Shown piece after piece: positions 51,894-64,000 of a DNA stretch of 64,000 nucleotides. A program made the position numbers and the translations under genes. The DNA lies in assembly GCA_946800325.1 (NCBI GenBank), contig OX326960.1:49347355-49411354 (forward strand), written 5' to 3'. The stretch is from Luzula sylvatica. Lineage: Eukaryota; Streptophyta; Magnoliopsida; Poales; Juncaceae. How positions within the stretch are numbered: the first letter of the stretch is position 1; each line of letters opens with the position of its first letter. The notes beneath the pieces are model-generated. The model ran no database searches, had not been told where the DNA came from, and saw only the letters and a list, made by a program, of their open reading frames with translations.

Positions 51894-54800
51894 ATGAGGA
51901 TATTTTATTGGGCGCATTTGCAATTTTTGGTGGCTTTGTTACTTTTCTGGCGGAATGGGATTTGCCAAGAGGATTCTTCAGTGTACATTGTGACCATGAA
52001 ACAAGCACCTGTTCTTCATCGAAATACTGATTTTATGAGGGCTGATTTGAAAAGTAGCAAAATTAGCAATGGCAATTCTACAGTATTGAATATGTCAACC
52101 AAGCCAAGGTAATTTCCCCCCTTTTTTTTCATTTGACAAATTAGAGAAATTTGTATAATTTCTGTTACTCTAATTTTCTTTTCTGAATACACTATGTGAC
52201 TTTCCTTTTCAGGTATAATAGTACAAGATACTCGAGTTATGGTTCATATATAGTTCATCTCCAAAATTCGATTTTGAAAAAGACATTAAGAGGGGAGGAT
52301 TATATAAAATTATATAGCTATCATTATTTGCTCAATGGATTTGCTGTTCTCATAAGCCCTCAACAGGTCCCCCTCTCTCTCTCTCCAGACAATTATCTTC
52401 CTCTCTATTTTACATTTATACCCATAATATTTCTTTTTGTACCCATGCAAATTTTCTTTCTGACACAAGCAATTCTCTTTGATAACAAAAAAGGTGGAAA
52501 AGCTTTCCAGGAGAAAGGAAATAGCAAACATAATCCCGGATTTCTCAATCCGTACCGCAACAACCCACACGCCCGAATTCCTCGGTTTACCACAAGGCGC
52601 ATGGGTACAAAACGGGGGACCCGAATCAGCCGGAGAAGGAATCGTCATCGCATTAATCGACACGGGCATAGATCCAAACCATCCGAGCTTCGCGGACGGA
52701 ACTCGAGATCTCGGCGGAAACCAATTCCCGGTTCCGGCTAAGTTTTCCGGGATTTGTGAAGTCACCCCGGATTTCCCTTCCGGATCCTGTAACAGGAAGC
52801 TAGTTGGTGCCAGACATTTTGCTGCTTCGGCCATAACTAGAGGGGTTTTTAATTCCTCTCAGGATCATGCTTCTCCTTTGGATTGTGATGGACACGGAAC
52901 GTAAGCCCATTTTTTATATATAATTGTGATAATTTTACAAATATACCCCTATATTATTGGAAACTTAGTTTGGGATCCTATGATTATGAAATGCAGGCAT
53001 ACCGCTTCTATAGCAGCTGGAAACCATGGCATTCCTGTAACTGTAGCAGGACATAATTACGGGAATGCAAGTGGAATGGCTCCTCATGCTCAGTAATTAA
53101 TCTCCCATTTTTTATTTTTTTTTATTAATTGAAAAATTCTATATGATAATCTACTTTATTAATAACAATTTTTTTAATTTTTGAATTGATCTCAGTATCG
53201 CCGTTTATAAAGCCCTATATAAAAGCTTCGGAGGCTTCGCTGCTGATGTCGTCGCCGCCATAGACCAGGTCCATACACTTTAAAAAAAAATTAAGTATAG
53301 AGGGCCTTTTTTGCAATTAATTCATAATACAGGGGCATTTGTGAATATATACAGGCAGCAGAAGATAAAGTGGACATAATAAGTCTGTCAATAACGCCGA
53401 ACAGGAGGCCACCTGGCGTGGCCACGTTTTTCAACCCGATAGACATGGCACTTCTCTCGGCGGTCAAAGCGGGTATATTTGTGGTCCAAGCTGCGGGTAA
53501 TACCGGACCCGCTTTGAAAAGCATGTCCTCTTTTAGCCCTTGGATTTTCACCGTCGGCGCCTCTTCTCATGATCGGAGTTATAGTAATTCTTTGGTGCTT
53601 GGAAATAACGTAACAATTCCTGCTGTTGGACTCGCACGTAAGTTCAAACCTTAAAATATCATGTATACCCCTCTCCAAAATGTTAAATATAAGAAATTAT
53701 GATAATTAATTTTTTTTATAATTATTTTTCAGCTGGAACCGATGGAGAAGAAATGTACAAACTAATCTTGGCAACACATGCGTTGAAAAACGATACGAAC
53801 CCAACGGATATGTACTTGGGAGAATGTCAAGATCCGACCCGTTTAGATTCGAATTTAATTAACGGAAATATTTTGGTTTGTAGTTACTCGATCCGATTCG
53901 TTCTCGGTCTCTCGTCCGTAAAACAAGCTTTGAATACTGCGCAGAACGTGAGCGCTATTGGAGTTGTTTTCTATTTGGATCCTTTTGTTATTGGGTTTCA
54001 ATTAAACCCGACTCCCATGAAAATGCCTGGCGTTATAATCCCCTCTTCAGACGACTCCAAGGTAACAAAAATATTAATTTCTCATATTATAAAACATTTA
54101 ATAATTGAGATTCTTTTCTTCAAAATGATTGTTTTTTTTTTTTGAAATTTAGGGGAATTTTGTAATAAATTCCTCAATAAAATATTCGATTATTGAGATT
54201 ATTATTGCAGGTTTTTCTGAGTTATTACAACGGTTCTATAGTGCGAGAGGATAATTCATCGAGAATAATCGAAATTAATGCGGTTGCGAAAATAATTGGA
54301 GGATTAAAAGCGAATTACAGCAATATTGCACCGAAAGTTATGTATTATTCGGCAAGAGGGCCGGATCCAGAAGATATATCCTTAGCGAATGCAGATATTT
54401 TAAAACCCAATTTAATTGCACCCGGTAACTCTATTTGGGGTGCTTGGAGTTCCCTTGGTCTCGATTCAAACGAATTCCTAGGTACAATTTTGAAACCTTT
54501 TTTGTTTATTATGGTTACGCTTCTAAAAACAAAAATGTCATATTTACCCTCTGAAGAAATCTAAAATAGTAAAATATCATATTTATTAGTACGAGTCATT
54601 CAATTTTTTCGTTAAAATTAACTATCAGCTTTTTAAATTACTATTCTATCTTTTTATGTTAATTATTTGATATTTCGTAAGTTTTAAAAGGGTAAATATT
54701 AGATTTTAAAAATAGATATTTGAAAAAGGTAATTATAGCATTTTTAGTTTTTGAAGGGTAAATATGATATTTTGGATTTTTAGAAGGGTATTCTTTACGA

Positions 54801-55801
54801 TTCGAAAAGAAAATAGCTAAAAAATAACATGATTTAATATTTTTTTAGGAGAGAGTTTTGCGATGATATCCGGGACAAGCATGGCGGCGCCACACGTGGC
54901 GGGACTAGCGGCCCTGATAAAACAAAAATATCCCGATTTTACCCCTGCAGCCATTGGATCGGCTTTGTCCACATCAGCTTCGTTGGAGGACAGAAACGGA
55001 AACCCAATTTTGGCACAAAGGACTTATGCCAACTCTGATTCTACTCAATCTCAAGCTACTCCTTTCGATATGGGAAGCGGGTTCGCCAATGCCACCTCAG
55101 CCCTAGATCCTGGCCTCATCTTCGATTCCAGTAAGTACTGGACCCATCCAGTTTTTTAATATCAGTCAAGTACTCGGCGAGGTGCTCAGTGCATAGAATT
55201 AATTGGAGATGTCCAGTTCTTATGCAAATTTCTCATAACTAGAGGCGTTCAGTTCATAATGAACTGGAGATGTTCAGTTCATTTGTTGCCAGTACAGTAC
55301 TGGAGATGTCCAGTTCTTTTATTCCAGACTGCACTGTAGATATCCAGTTCATATGGATTTGCTAATTTGTTTTTATTGTTTTACGCAGGTTATGATGATT
55401 TCTTATCCTTTCTTTGCGGAATTAACGGGTCGGGTCCAGTAGTACTCAACTACACGGGCAATACATGTGGGGATTCAACTTCGACCCTTAACGGGTCGGA
55501 TCTGAATCTCCCTTCGATCACAATTTCAGTGCTCAACCAAACCCGAACCGTAACTAGAACCGTTACCAATGTTGAACGTGACGAATCATATGTACTAGGG
55601 TACAGCAACCCATTTGGTGCATCGATATCCGTGTCACCGAAGCAGTTCTTTATTGCTAAGGGGGAAAAACAGAGTGTGAAATTTGTTATAAGCGCGACTC
55701 AGAATGACTCGACCGCTAGTTATGGAAAAGTTGGGTTTTATGGGGATAGGGGCCACATGATAATTATCCCCGTTTCGATCATCACAAAGGTTATATATTA
55801 A
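51894..55801 (+). CDS. Subtilisin-like serine protease, SBT2-type
   Basis: Ten exons (51894-52108, 52213-52366, 52494-52900, 52997-53092, 53196-53268, 53355-53637, 53733-54061, 54211-54481, 54849-55130 and 55389-55801) join in frame to 840 residues. A signal peptide is likely (LQFLVALLLFW followed by RNGICQ, about residues 8-26). The I9 propeptide begins VYIVTMKQAP. The catalytic triad is Asp179 (DTGIDPNHPSF), His257 (GHGTHTAS) and Ser620 (GTSMAAPH), with the oxyanion Asn364 (AAGNTGP). A PA-type insert lies between His and Ser (about 415-520), and the C-terminal fibronectin-like domain includes RTVTRTVTNV. The many introns and sequence fit the SBT2 group rather than the mostly intronless SBT1 group. 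Subtilases act in the secretory pathway and cell wall; the SBT2 substrate is not known from sequence. All active-site residues are present, so it should be an active enzyme. Confidence 0.92.
54530..54800. repeat. GGGTAAATATGATATTTT repeat units in subtilase intron 8
   Basis: Left units read TCATATTTACCC, right units AGGGTAAATATGATATTTTG, again an inverted arrangement around an AT-rich centre, similar to the foldback family in other introns. Confidence 0.45.
55201..55352. repeat. Minisatellite GGAGATGTCCAGTTC in subtilase intron 9
   Basis: About five imperfect copies of GGAGATGTCCAGTTC (near 55204, 55241, 55264, 55301 and 55335), spaced 20-40 bases apart. Copies contain the half-palindrome pair CCAGT/ACTGG. 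Confidence 0.7.
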
Positions 55802-56022
55802 ATGGAGCTGACACCATGACATGGAAGTGTTTTTAACTTGAGTTTTGTTTTTTTTGAAGTTTGATTTTTGGTGTACATTTTGATGGGTTCTGTATGTAGT
55901 TTAGTGATTTGTACATGTGTTTGATCGGTTTCATTTAGTGGCAATTTTTGTCATGCAGCAAAATTAACCAAAAATTGGACGGTTCAGAACGATGCGATGA
56001 CGTGGCCTGCTGTAAAAAGGGT

Positions 56023-56260
56023 AATTATGGAACACTAATCTTGCTCATTATTATCGTTCGTTACACGATTGGTAGCAAAAAATGATAAAACATGGAATAA
56101 AAATACGTGTCATGTTGTTCATTTGATATTATTGTGATTCGTTATACGATTGGCTACAAAAATTATGGAACACTAATCTTACTCATTATTATCGCTCGTT
56201 ACACGATTGGCTACAAAAATAATAAACATAAAATCAAAAAATTGAACACGTGGCATGTTC
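56023..56260. repeat. Direct duplication with a 138-bp period
   Basis: AATTATGGAACACTAATCTT begins at 56023 and again at 56161, each time followed by CTCATTATTATCG and CGTTACACGATTGG. A third partial copy (GTTATACGATTGGCTAC) lies between them. Confidence 0.8.
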
Positions 56261-57639
56261 TCATGCGCCATTTGAATTTTTTTAATACTATAGTATAAAT
56301 AATATTATTTATAATTATTTCGTAAAAAAATAATATAAAAAAATAAAAATCAGTATACCACTGATCCGATATATCGGTTCTATCGTTTATCGGTTGCCGA
56401 CCGATCCGTAAGCGATATGCAATATCTATAACATTGTTTATAAGTTTAACAATTTATTTACGGGAAAATATAATTTGCCCCCCAAAACTCACTTTGATAC
56501 CCTTGATGACATCAATTGACATGTCATATGATCAATTGATGTGTACCAATTAGATTTTGATATGTCAATTGCATGGTACGCTACGTTCAATTGACAATAT
56601 ACAATTTGTTTGATATACTTATGTCAATTAAATTATGATTATACTAATTAATTAATAATTTGAGTGCTAATTAATCATGTTAATTGGAAAATAATACATG
56701 ATGTATTAATTGAAAAAGTTTGTTAGTTTGAAGGCTAATTAGTTATTGCATATTTACCTATAAAAGAACTTGTTTTAATTTGAAATTATTTTAGACAACA
56801 TCGTTAATTATAATGTTAATCATATTTAATTAAATTAATTTGAATGTTAATTGTTTGTGTCAATCGGAAATAGCACATCATTTCAAATTAACAATCTATT
56901 AACGTTGATTATTAAACTAATAATTAACTTCATTAATCAAATGTTTAAGTATTTCACATATTTAATTTAATGTTTTGGAAGAATAAATTAATTACCTACT
57001 TAACAGATTTAATGAACTTCAATATAATTGAGTACATCAATCCAAATTAACAATCCACTAATTATGATTAGTAAATTAATAATTAACTTGCTTATAACGG
57101 TCAATATAAATTCAAATAAATTAATATAATTTTGTCAATCCCTTAATTAAGAGTCATTATAATATCAAACATACATGGTAACAACAAATTAATTCAAACT
57201 ACTAATATAAAACCAAATCAGTCCAAATTAATTTTTCATTAACAACAAATTAACACAAAATTACGAATGTAATAATACATGATAACTAAAAATTCATATT
57301 GTAATTATAATACATGGCAACAAATTTAAATGGTAACATAAATTGTAAATTAATTACATTAATTACATACTTAATTAAACTAAAAATTGCAATCAAATAA
57401 TTAAAACCGAGCTATTTAAATATCTGTAATTGAACGGAGCCAATACAAATAATTAAACAATGAAACAAAATTGCACTCAATCATGGCTTCCTGAAAATTC
57501 CCTGAAATAACCAATCTACAACAGCCCCTAAAAAAAACTTAAATCAATTGAAGATGGACACCATCCGAAGAATTATTTTTTTCTAACTGGATGGGGGATA
57601 TGAATCAATTCAAGATACTGGAAACCACTGCATTTATTA

Positions 57640-57940
57640 TTTTTGTGCATTATAATATAATACATCATAATATAATACATCATAATATAATATAATATAA
57701 TACAATTATAATTTTATATAATTTAATATTATCCAATATTATATAATATAATGTAATATAATATTTTATAATATAATATAATATAATATAATATAATATA
57801 TTTAATATAATCAATATGAAATATAATGTAACTTAATTAAGTATAATATAATATAATATAATATAATATACTTTAATATAATATAATATAATATAATATG
57901 ATGTAATATAATATAATATAATATAATATAATCTAATCTA
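57640..57940. repeat. TAATA simple-sequence array
   Basis: Long imperfect array of AATAT/TAATA units resembling the core of the 37025-38286 element but without recognisable element ends. Confidence 0.8.
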
Positions 57941-58329
57941 ATATTAATTTATGTTTTAAGGGAATATTTATCTTTTTAACATATTAATTTGAAATTTATA
58001 AGAAAAGGGTATTTTGGTCATCTCAAAATATTCTATTTTAAAATCAATACTATCCCAAAATTTATCCACACAATCTTACCAAACACCATTCCAAAATTTA
58101 GGTATAAATAGAGATAACTCATTATCCCTCAAATAATTTATACCCACCCTATCCTCCATCCAAATGAAGCCAAATGTTCTCTCCTTTTCTAATATTATAT
58201 ATATTCATTGAAAATAACTGAGATAAAATTTGATCTTCCGGGATATATACCCATGAATATTGATCTGAAAATTTTAGAAGAAACTCTCTCCATTTTGTTT
58301 CAGATAATTCTCTCATCAAATATGAAAAT

Positions 58330-61300
58330 CACTACAACAGAACTGGGTATCAGCGACGGCTAACCGTTGCTATTTGTCCGTCGCTGAAAGCTGTGTCGCT
58401 GATGTCCTTTTCTCCGACGGGCCGTCGCTGATACTACTTTCTCCGACGGCAAACTTTCTCCGACGGCCCGTACCAGAATTCTCCGACGGCCCGTCGCAGA
58501 AAGTCTTCTCCGACGGCCCATGACAGTAGTCTTATCCGACGGCCCGTGAATTATTAAATAATTGCATATTTAATAATTCAAATAAATTCATTTATTAATA
58601 TAATAGTTCATTAAGTTAATATTTAATTAAATATATAATTAATAATTATAATTAATTAATTAATTAATTATATTTAATATTTAATATGCAATTATTAATT
58701 AATTAATAATTTAAATATGTAATTATTAATTATATTAAATATGTAATTATTAATATATAATTAATTAATTTAATATTAAATATGTAATTAATTAATTTTA
58801 TTTTTTATCAAATAAAATAGTTCAAAAAATAAACCATCAGAATTCAAATAATCCACAACAAGTCATAAAAATAAGGGGAATTCTTCAAAACCCCCCCAAC
58901 TTTTCTGAAAATTCTGAAAAACCCCCTCTACTTTTAAAAAACCCCCTATCTTTTTTAGATTCCCTCAAAAACCCTCTATATTTTTTGCTTCTTCAAAAAC
59001 CCCCTAACTTTTTTAGATTCTCTCAAAAACCCCCTATCTTTTTATTATGTTTTTTAAAAAATAACCATTATACCCTTTAGTTTTATTTTTTAAATTTCTA
59101 TAATTTAATAAATAATGAATATATATTAAACTATTATAAAAAAATTAAAAATAAATAATACATGATATTATAAAAATTTGAAACATACGTACTGGGTTCA
59201 TCGCCGTGAGACTCCGCCCAATCTTCACCGTACTACTCCATCATCATAGCTTCGTAATTTTTCTACGTGGTACAAATACAACACGTTTGATGATTATTCC
59301 AAATATGATTGAAATTTGAAATTGTAAAGAGTATGAAATACTCTTGAGATATTTGGAATAGTAATGTTTTGAAGGAATTGTCTGTATTACAATGATTACT
59401 TACAACTAATACAAATTTTGTTTGGATGAGTGCAAACGTGTAATACACATTACAATATAATATTTAATTTTTTGTTTTTAATATCCAATATTAATTTATA
59501 ATTTATACATACAAGTCCCTAAATTATAATTCATAATTTTTGTTAAATCAATTTTATAATTTATTAAAAGAGTATAATAGTCCAATATAATTTATAATTT
59601 TAAATTCATAATTTTAAATCAATTTTATAATTTACAATTTATACAAACAAGTCCAATATTTTTTTGAAATTATATATATTTTGAAATATCATATAAATTA
59701 ATAAAATTAATAAAATAGTATAATATATAACATTATATTACATTTCTTTATATCAAGGTTATAATTTATTCATAATTTCTATTTTTTTTAATATATAGTG
59801 TGACAATTTTTAATAAAAAATTACTGAACAATACAATATATATATATATTTACTTTTTCGTAAATAAATTTTAATTCATAATTTTTTTGAAATTATATAA
59901 TTTCAGTTATCATATAAATTAATAAAATTAATTAAATAGTATAATATATAATAATATATCACATTTCGTTAAATCAATGTTATAATATATTTAATAATAA
60001 AATATTTATGTCAAAAATATATTTCAAATTTGAATGTGAACACACAAATGTATAAAAATACACTTTGTTATAATCACAACAAATAATACTACATCTAAGC
60101 AACTCTTAAATCCTAAATCCTAAATCTGAAACTAATATATTTCTACTAAAAATATACTATGTTATAATCACAACAAATACCTACATCCAAACAACTCTTA
60201 AATCCTAAATCTAAAGCTAATATTTCTACAAAGACATATACTACACATATTTCAAATATTTATAAAATTGATACAAGAAAAATATAGATATTGTAATATT
60301 AATAACCTTTATCCAAAGCTAATTAATTAATTCGCCGTGTTTATGTCCAAAATCCCACACCAATCACAAATTAATCCTTGGATTCCTACAATAATAACAA
60401 AAAATTAAACCACTATATATTTGAAAAAAATGGTATAAAACATTGATTTAAAAACTAGTATAAAATAGAAAATAATTTTAAAAATTTTATTGCAACAGAA
60501 ATAGGAAATTTTTAGAAAGACAGAAAATAATGTATTTCAATAGAAATAGGAAATTTTATTGATTAAAAAAAAAAACAGAACATACTTTATTGCAACAGAA
60601 ATAGAAAATTTGTAAAAAAAAAAAAAAATGAAAATAGTTTGTTGCAACAGAAATAGGATAAAATACAAGTAGATAATTGTAAAGCCTGTAAAAAAAATAA
60701 AAAAGAAAGAGAGAGAAACAATATACCTCAAAAAAAAAAAACTCGTAATGGCAAATCGAAGAACAAATGAAACCCCAATCCTTAGCCTAATACGTGCCAA
60801 AAACCTAGTTTCCGAAAAAAAAAAATATCAATACAAAATAAAAAAGAAATAACAAAATAAGAACAATACCAAAATCAAACTGAACGTTGGCGAAGAGGGA
60901 ATGAGGCAGAGGGGAGAAGGGAGAGGGGAGCTGTTAGGGTTTGGGGGCGTTGGCGAATGAGGGAGAGGGAAGGTTGGTGAATGAGGTAGAGGGGAGCTGG
61001 CGGGGGTGTGAGGGGAGGGGGAGAAGGAGAGTGGTGGTGAGGGGGCTGTGAGGAGTGTGTGGGGGGGGCTGTTAGGATTTGGGAGCAAAGAGGGAAGAAG
61101 AGGGAGAAGGAGAGGGGACGAAGAGGGGAGGAAGAAAGAGAGAGAAGCCTGCTGGCAGCGGGTTATACTTACAATCCATTACCGACGGGCCGACGGAGAT
61201 AGGAATTAGCGACGGTTTTCGTATCACAGACGGGCCGTGGCAGAATATTAGCGACGGTTTTGGGTATCACCGACGGGCCGACGGAGATATTTTGAAAAAA

Positions 61301-61662
61301 ATGGCAGTTTTCAGCGGGTCTTCTGCGACGGTTACAACACCACCGACGGGCCGTAGCAGATTATTAGTGACGGTTTCCTTTCTCCCCGACGGGCCGACGG
61401 AGAAATTTGAAAATATGACGATTTTTTTGGGCCTTCTGCGACGGGCTCCGTTTCACTGACGGGCCATAGCAAGATATTAGCGACGGTGTGGAGCTTTAGC
61501 GACGGGCCGACGGTAAAATTTGAACATCTACGACGGGCCGTCGCTAATAAAATCGTCGGTAATAGCATTCTACTACGGGCCGTAGCAGAAAGCTTGTTTT
61601 ATTTGCGACGGGCCATCGCTGAAGCCATCGCCCCGTCGCTGATACACAGTTATGTTGTAGTG
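58330..61662. mobile_element. Non-autonomous CACTA (En/Spm) transposon
   Basis: The left end CACTACAACAGAACTGGGTA is matched by the inverted right end, which reads GTTATGTTGTAGTG on the plus strand. The 3-bp direct repeat AAT flanks both sides (58327-58329 and 61663-61665), as expected for CACTA elements. Subterminal arrays of CGACGGGCCGTCGC-type words (about 8 on the left to 58552, about 15 on the right from 61178) fit transposase-binding repeats. The 2.6-kb interior is AT-rich, without a transposase frame. It contains a CCCCCTATCTTTT repeat block (58880-59045) and a G-rich tract (60880-61140). Non-autonomous status is inferred from the absent coding sequence. Confidence 0.9.
58880..59045. 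repeat. AAAAACCCCCTATCTTTT repeat inside the CACTA element
   Basis: Four to five imperfect units of the word AAAAACCCCCTATCTTTTT, related to the end of the Mutator-type element at 47406. It may be one surviving arm of a nested Mutator-type insertion. Confidence 0.55.
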
Positions 61663-61665
61663 AAT

Positions 61666-62041
61666 ACTCGATTATCAATTCGGCAGAAGAATTCGGTACA
61701 CGGCTTCATTTCTTTCGAAGTGAGGAACGTTCATTCTTGTCTGTGCTTACGGAACGGATACGAGATGAGTTCTCGAGGTGTAGAACCTTAGAGATGAATA
61801 AATGCAAATCCTGCACAAGAGGGCGTCAATCTGTCTTTAGAGCAGCAATGGCATGACCGTGCGGCTACATCCAAGTTTGTCTTGAATTTTATTAATTTTT
61901 TTTTTGTCTTTAGAGCAACAGTGGCATGACCGTGCAGCTACATCCAAGTTTGTCTTGAATTACATTAATATTATTTTAATTAAATTATTATTTAATTAGT
62001 TATTTAATTAGTTTATTTGGTTATTTTATTGAAATATAACC
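61666..62041 (-). repeat. LTR-like repeat, reverse copy interrupted by the CACTA element
   Basis: On the minus strand it begins TGTTGGTTATATTTCAATAA at 62041 and continues with TGTAGCCGCACGGTCATGCC, GACGCCCTCTTGTGCAGGAT and AAGGTTCTACACCTCGAGAA, matching the repeat at 42782. A block with TCTTTAGAGCA and CCAAGTTTGTCTTGAAT is duplicated in tandem (about 61835-61960, period near 70). The CACTA element is inserted at its left side; sequence left of 58327 should be the rest. Confidence 0.5.
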
Positions 62042-64000
62042 AACAATCTAAAGACAGATTAAGATTGTTTAATCCAACCAAAATATAAAAGTATATGTTC
62101 TATTGGTTTTAGTTCTGGATATTATTGTGTTTGATTTTATTTATTGCTCCAATTCATATCGGATAACTCTATTTGTTTGATTGATTTGGAGTGTATTATT
62201 ATTTTGTTGACATAGCAACAATACAATTGTTTTATTAAATATATAGATCATACAATTTAATTTTATTTTGTTGTTCGAAAATATGATAATAATAAAGTTG
62301 ATCTATAAATAAATTATCCAGATCGTTGATTAAGAATAAAAAATACTTGATTAGATTAAAGCTCATTTGAAATTGCAAAGACAATTAATTAATTAATCAA
62401 TGCTGATTAAAGAATTTATATTATAGTCTCATATAAATAAAATTATTTGAGACATATTTTATGATCATGCAAATGTCTTTTGAGAACAAATGACAAGGCT
62501 ATAAGATCTAAAATATTAATTCTAAAGTTTGGTTCATTTTATACCTCTTTAGATTTGTAATTTGATTATGAAATATATGTTCACGTTTGTGCTATATATT
62601 CATATTAAAAAACACAAGAAGCTTCATAGAAGTGATATAATTCCTTGGAGCAAGTAAATTTATATCACATTTATGTGTTATAAATGACACTTAAATATGT
62701 AAAATAAATAAAAAATGAATTATTTAATTTCATTTGTTTTATAAACAGGAAGTTTGTTAACATTATGTGATATTATCTGAAAAGATAATTATAATGTAAC
62801 ATATGTTTGTCTTCGGTATGAACATTAAAATGATGCTAGTACCTCAATATATGTATGATTATTTGAACAAAGGGAAGCAATATTTCTAGAGCTGATATTT
62901 CTGAATCTAGAGCAATTATATAAAAATCCCCAAAATATCATTTTCTAATCATGGAATGTATTGATAAGACTCTCATTTATTAATTTGTTAGCTATATCGA
63001 TCTTAATTAATCAGTTAAATTTTTTTTTATTAACTATGTCAATCTTAATTAATTGTTAAAAATAAAAACTAACATCAATGTAAATAATTAAAAATATATC
63101 TTCGTCTATCGTGTTCTCTATATTTGAAATAATATCAATATAAATAACACCGCTTCATTTAAATGAATGAAATAAATAATTCTAAACAATAATAATATTG
63201 AAATCAATAAAAATACTCATTCATACAAAATAACAACTTTCTAAAATCTAAATCTACTAAAACTAATTAAACTCGATATAAAAAAAAAATGCAATGATCT
63301 TTGATCCGTAAATAATCTTACTCACTTCTTTGATGTCCAATAATAAAAATCTGCATTATAAAAATAATTCATTATAATAAAACAAATAAAAAACTTATAA
63401 TTATTTACTCCAAGTCATACAAAAACAACCTTAGGATTAGAAAAAGGTATTTTGGGAATTTTGATATAGTTGCTTTAGATTCAGAAATATCAGCTCTAGA
63501 AATAACGTTTCCCTTGAACAAATTAAGAGATGAAATTTCATTCATTAAACTATGTGACGAGTGCATCATGTATGTGTATTTTATTTTGGGTAGATAAATA
63601 AACATCTACATTAATAGGTGCTAATCATTTGTAGATTGGTAACCTGCCAAATATAAATCATTAAATTTTCAGTTTTTAATGTTGCCATCGTTGAGTGGCT
63701 AACAACTGTTATTTTCCAACTTTATTTCCATGTAAAACAGAAACGAAGGAAATAAATGTAATTTTCTTAAATTGTATTAAAGCACTAGTGGTTATGATAT
63801 GCACTTGACATTAGATGAAAGACATAAAATCAAATTTGATTAATGTCTAGACAGTATAATTTCAATCTAGACCACTGAACAAAACAAAAAAATTGATCGA
63901 CTTATTTTGTAGTTTGTGGTTTGAGAATGGAGCTTATCCTATCTCCACTTATTTAAAATAAATATTGAAGTCATTTTGTTGTTTTAAAATGAATAACAAT
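62042..64000. other. AT-rich intergenic DNA to the window end
   Basis: No gene supported on either strand. The notable structure is the inverted repeat listed separately. Confidence 0.55.
62861..63523. repeat. Inverted repeat with 90-base arms
   Basis: The left arm 62861-62950 (with TATTTCTAGAGCTGATATTT near its centre) is mirrored by the right arm 63435-63523 (with AAATATCAGCTCTAGAAATA). The arms are about 85-90 percent alike and are separated by about 480 AT-rich bases. No clear target duplication; it could be a MITE or a hairpin RNA source. Confidence 0.7.

Larger units (their letters stand above)
55802..58326. other. Intergenic region with tandem and AT repeats
   Basis: It contains the subtilase 3' untranslated region, a 138-bp direct duplication (listed separately), and AATTGACATGTCAATT-type palindromic words (56500-56650, similar to 27690-27800). 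A TAATA array lies at about 57640-57940. No gene supported. Confidence 0.5.

Noticed and set aside
56340..56420. CGATATATCGGTTCTATCG-type palindromic words as a regulatory operator
   Set aside because: Single occurrence in AT-rich intergenic DNA with no gene nearby; chance or MITE remnant is more likely.
58350..61640. Regular CGACGG arrays as a CRISPR-like array
   Set aside because: They are subterminal repeats of a CACTA transposon in a plant genome, with irregular spacing and both orientations.
42782..62041. A full-length LTR retrotransposon between the two LTR-like repeats
   Set aside because: The repeats are in opposite orientation and enclose ordinary host genes, with no gag or pol sequence.

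Overview
This is a stretch of nuclear plant chromosome, most likely from a dicot. It is AT-rich, its protein genes are split by many short introns with GT..AG borders, and its gene set is typical of plants: a plastid-type lipoyl synthase, a PAT1 decapping factor, an NDR/AGC kinase, an SBT2-type subtilase and a LEA_2/NHL membrane protein. There are no rRNA or tRNA genes and no CRISPR array that I could see.

Layout. 1.3-15.2 kb is a direct tandem duplication of a carnosine N-methyltransferase-like gene on the minus strand. Copy 1 (1338-6488, 18 exons, 446 residues) reads through intact. Copy 2 (about 7896-15162) is a pseudogene with several frameshifts, a nonsense codon, a lost splice donor and no last three exons. 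Inside the same large intron of each copy, on the opposite strand, lies an intact, GC-rich, single-exon 168-codon gene that I do not recognise (4555-5061 and 13283-13789). 15.6-19.8 kb (+) is a large coiled-coil protein that looks like MEE22. 20.6-24.0 kb (-) is an NDR-family kinase, convergent with it. 24.9-32.5 kb is gene-poor and holds a tandem repeat. 33.1-36.1 kb (+) is PAT1. 37.0-38.3 kb is an inverted-repeat element swollen with TTATA-type simple sequence. 40.4-41.1 kb (+) is the LEA_2 gene. 43.9-45.5 kb (+) is plastid lipoyl synthase. 51.9-55.8 kb (+) is the subtilase. The rest is AT-rich intergenic DNA with transposons.

Mobile DNA. Because the carnosine methyltransferase locus is duplicated, each copy gives the empty site for insertions in the other. 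Four insertions can be delimited this way: a hAT-type MITE (2574-2781), a Mutator-type foldback element (3587-4162), a hAT-type element (10849-11921) and a PIF/Harbinger-like element that carries only a MYB/SANT-type gene (8082-10491). Elsewhere, target-site duplications delimit a Mutator-type element with about 175-bp terminal inverted repeats (47406-48282), a 141-bp MITE (49068-49208), a hAT-like MITE (6569-7066) and a 3.3-kb non-autonomous CACTA element (58330-61662) inserted in an LTR-like repeat.

The functional genes are unrelated housekeeping or signalling genes with separate promoters; nothing suggests a gene cluster. The most unusual item is the nested intronic gene pair, which has stayed open even where its host gene has decayed. 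Exon borders were placed by hand from reading frame, splice consensus and remembered family similarity; they keep frame throughout but have not been checked against transcripts.
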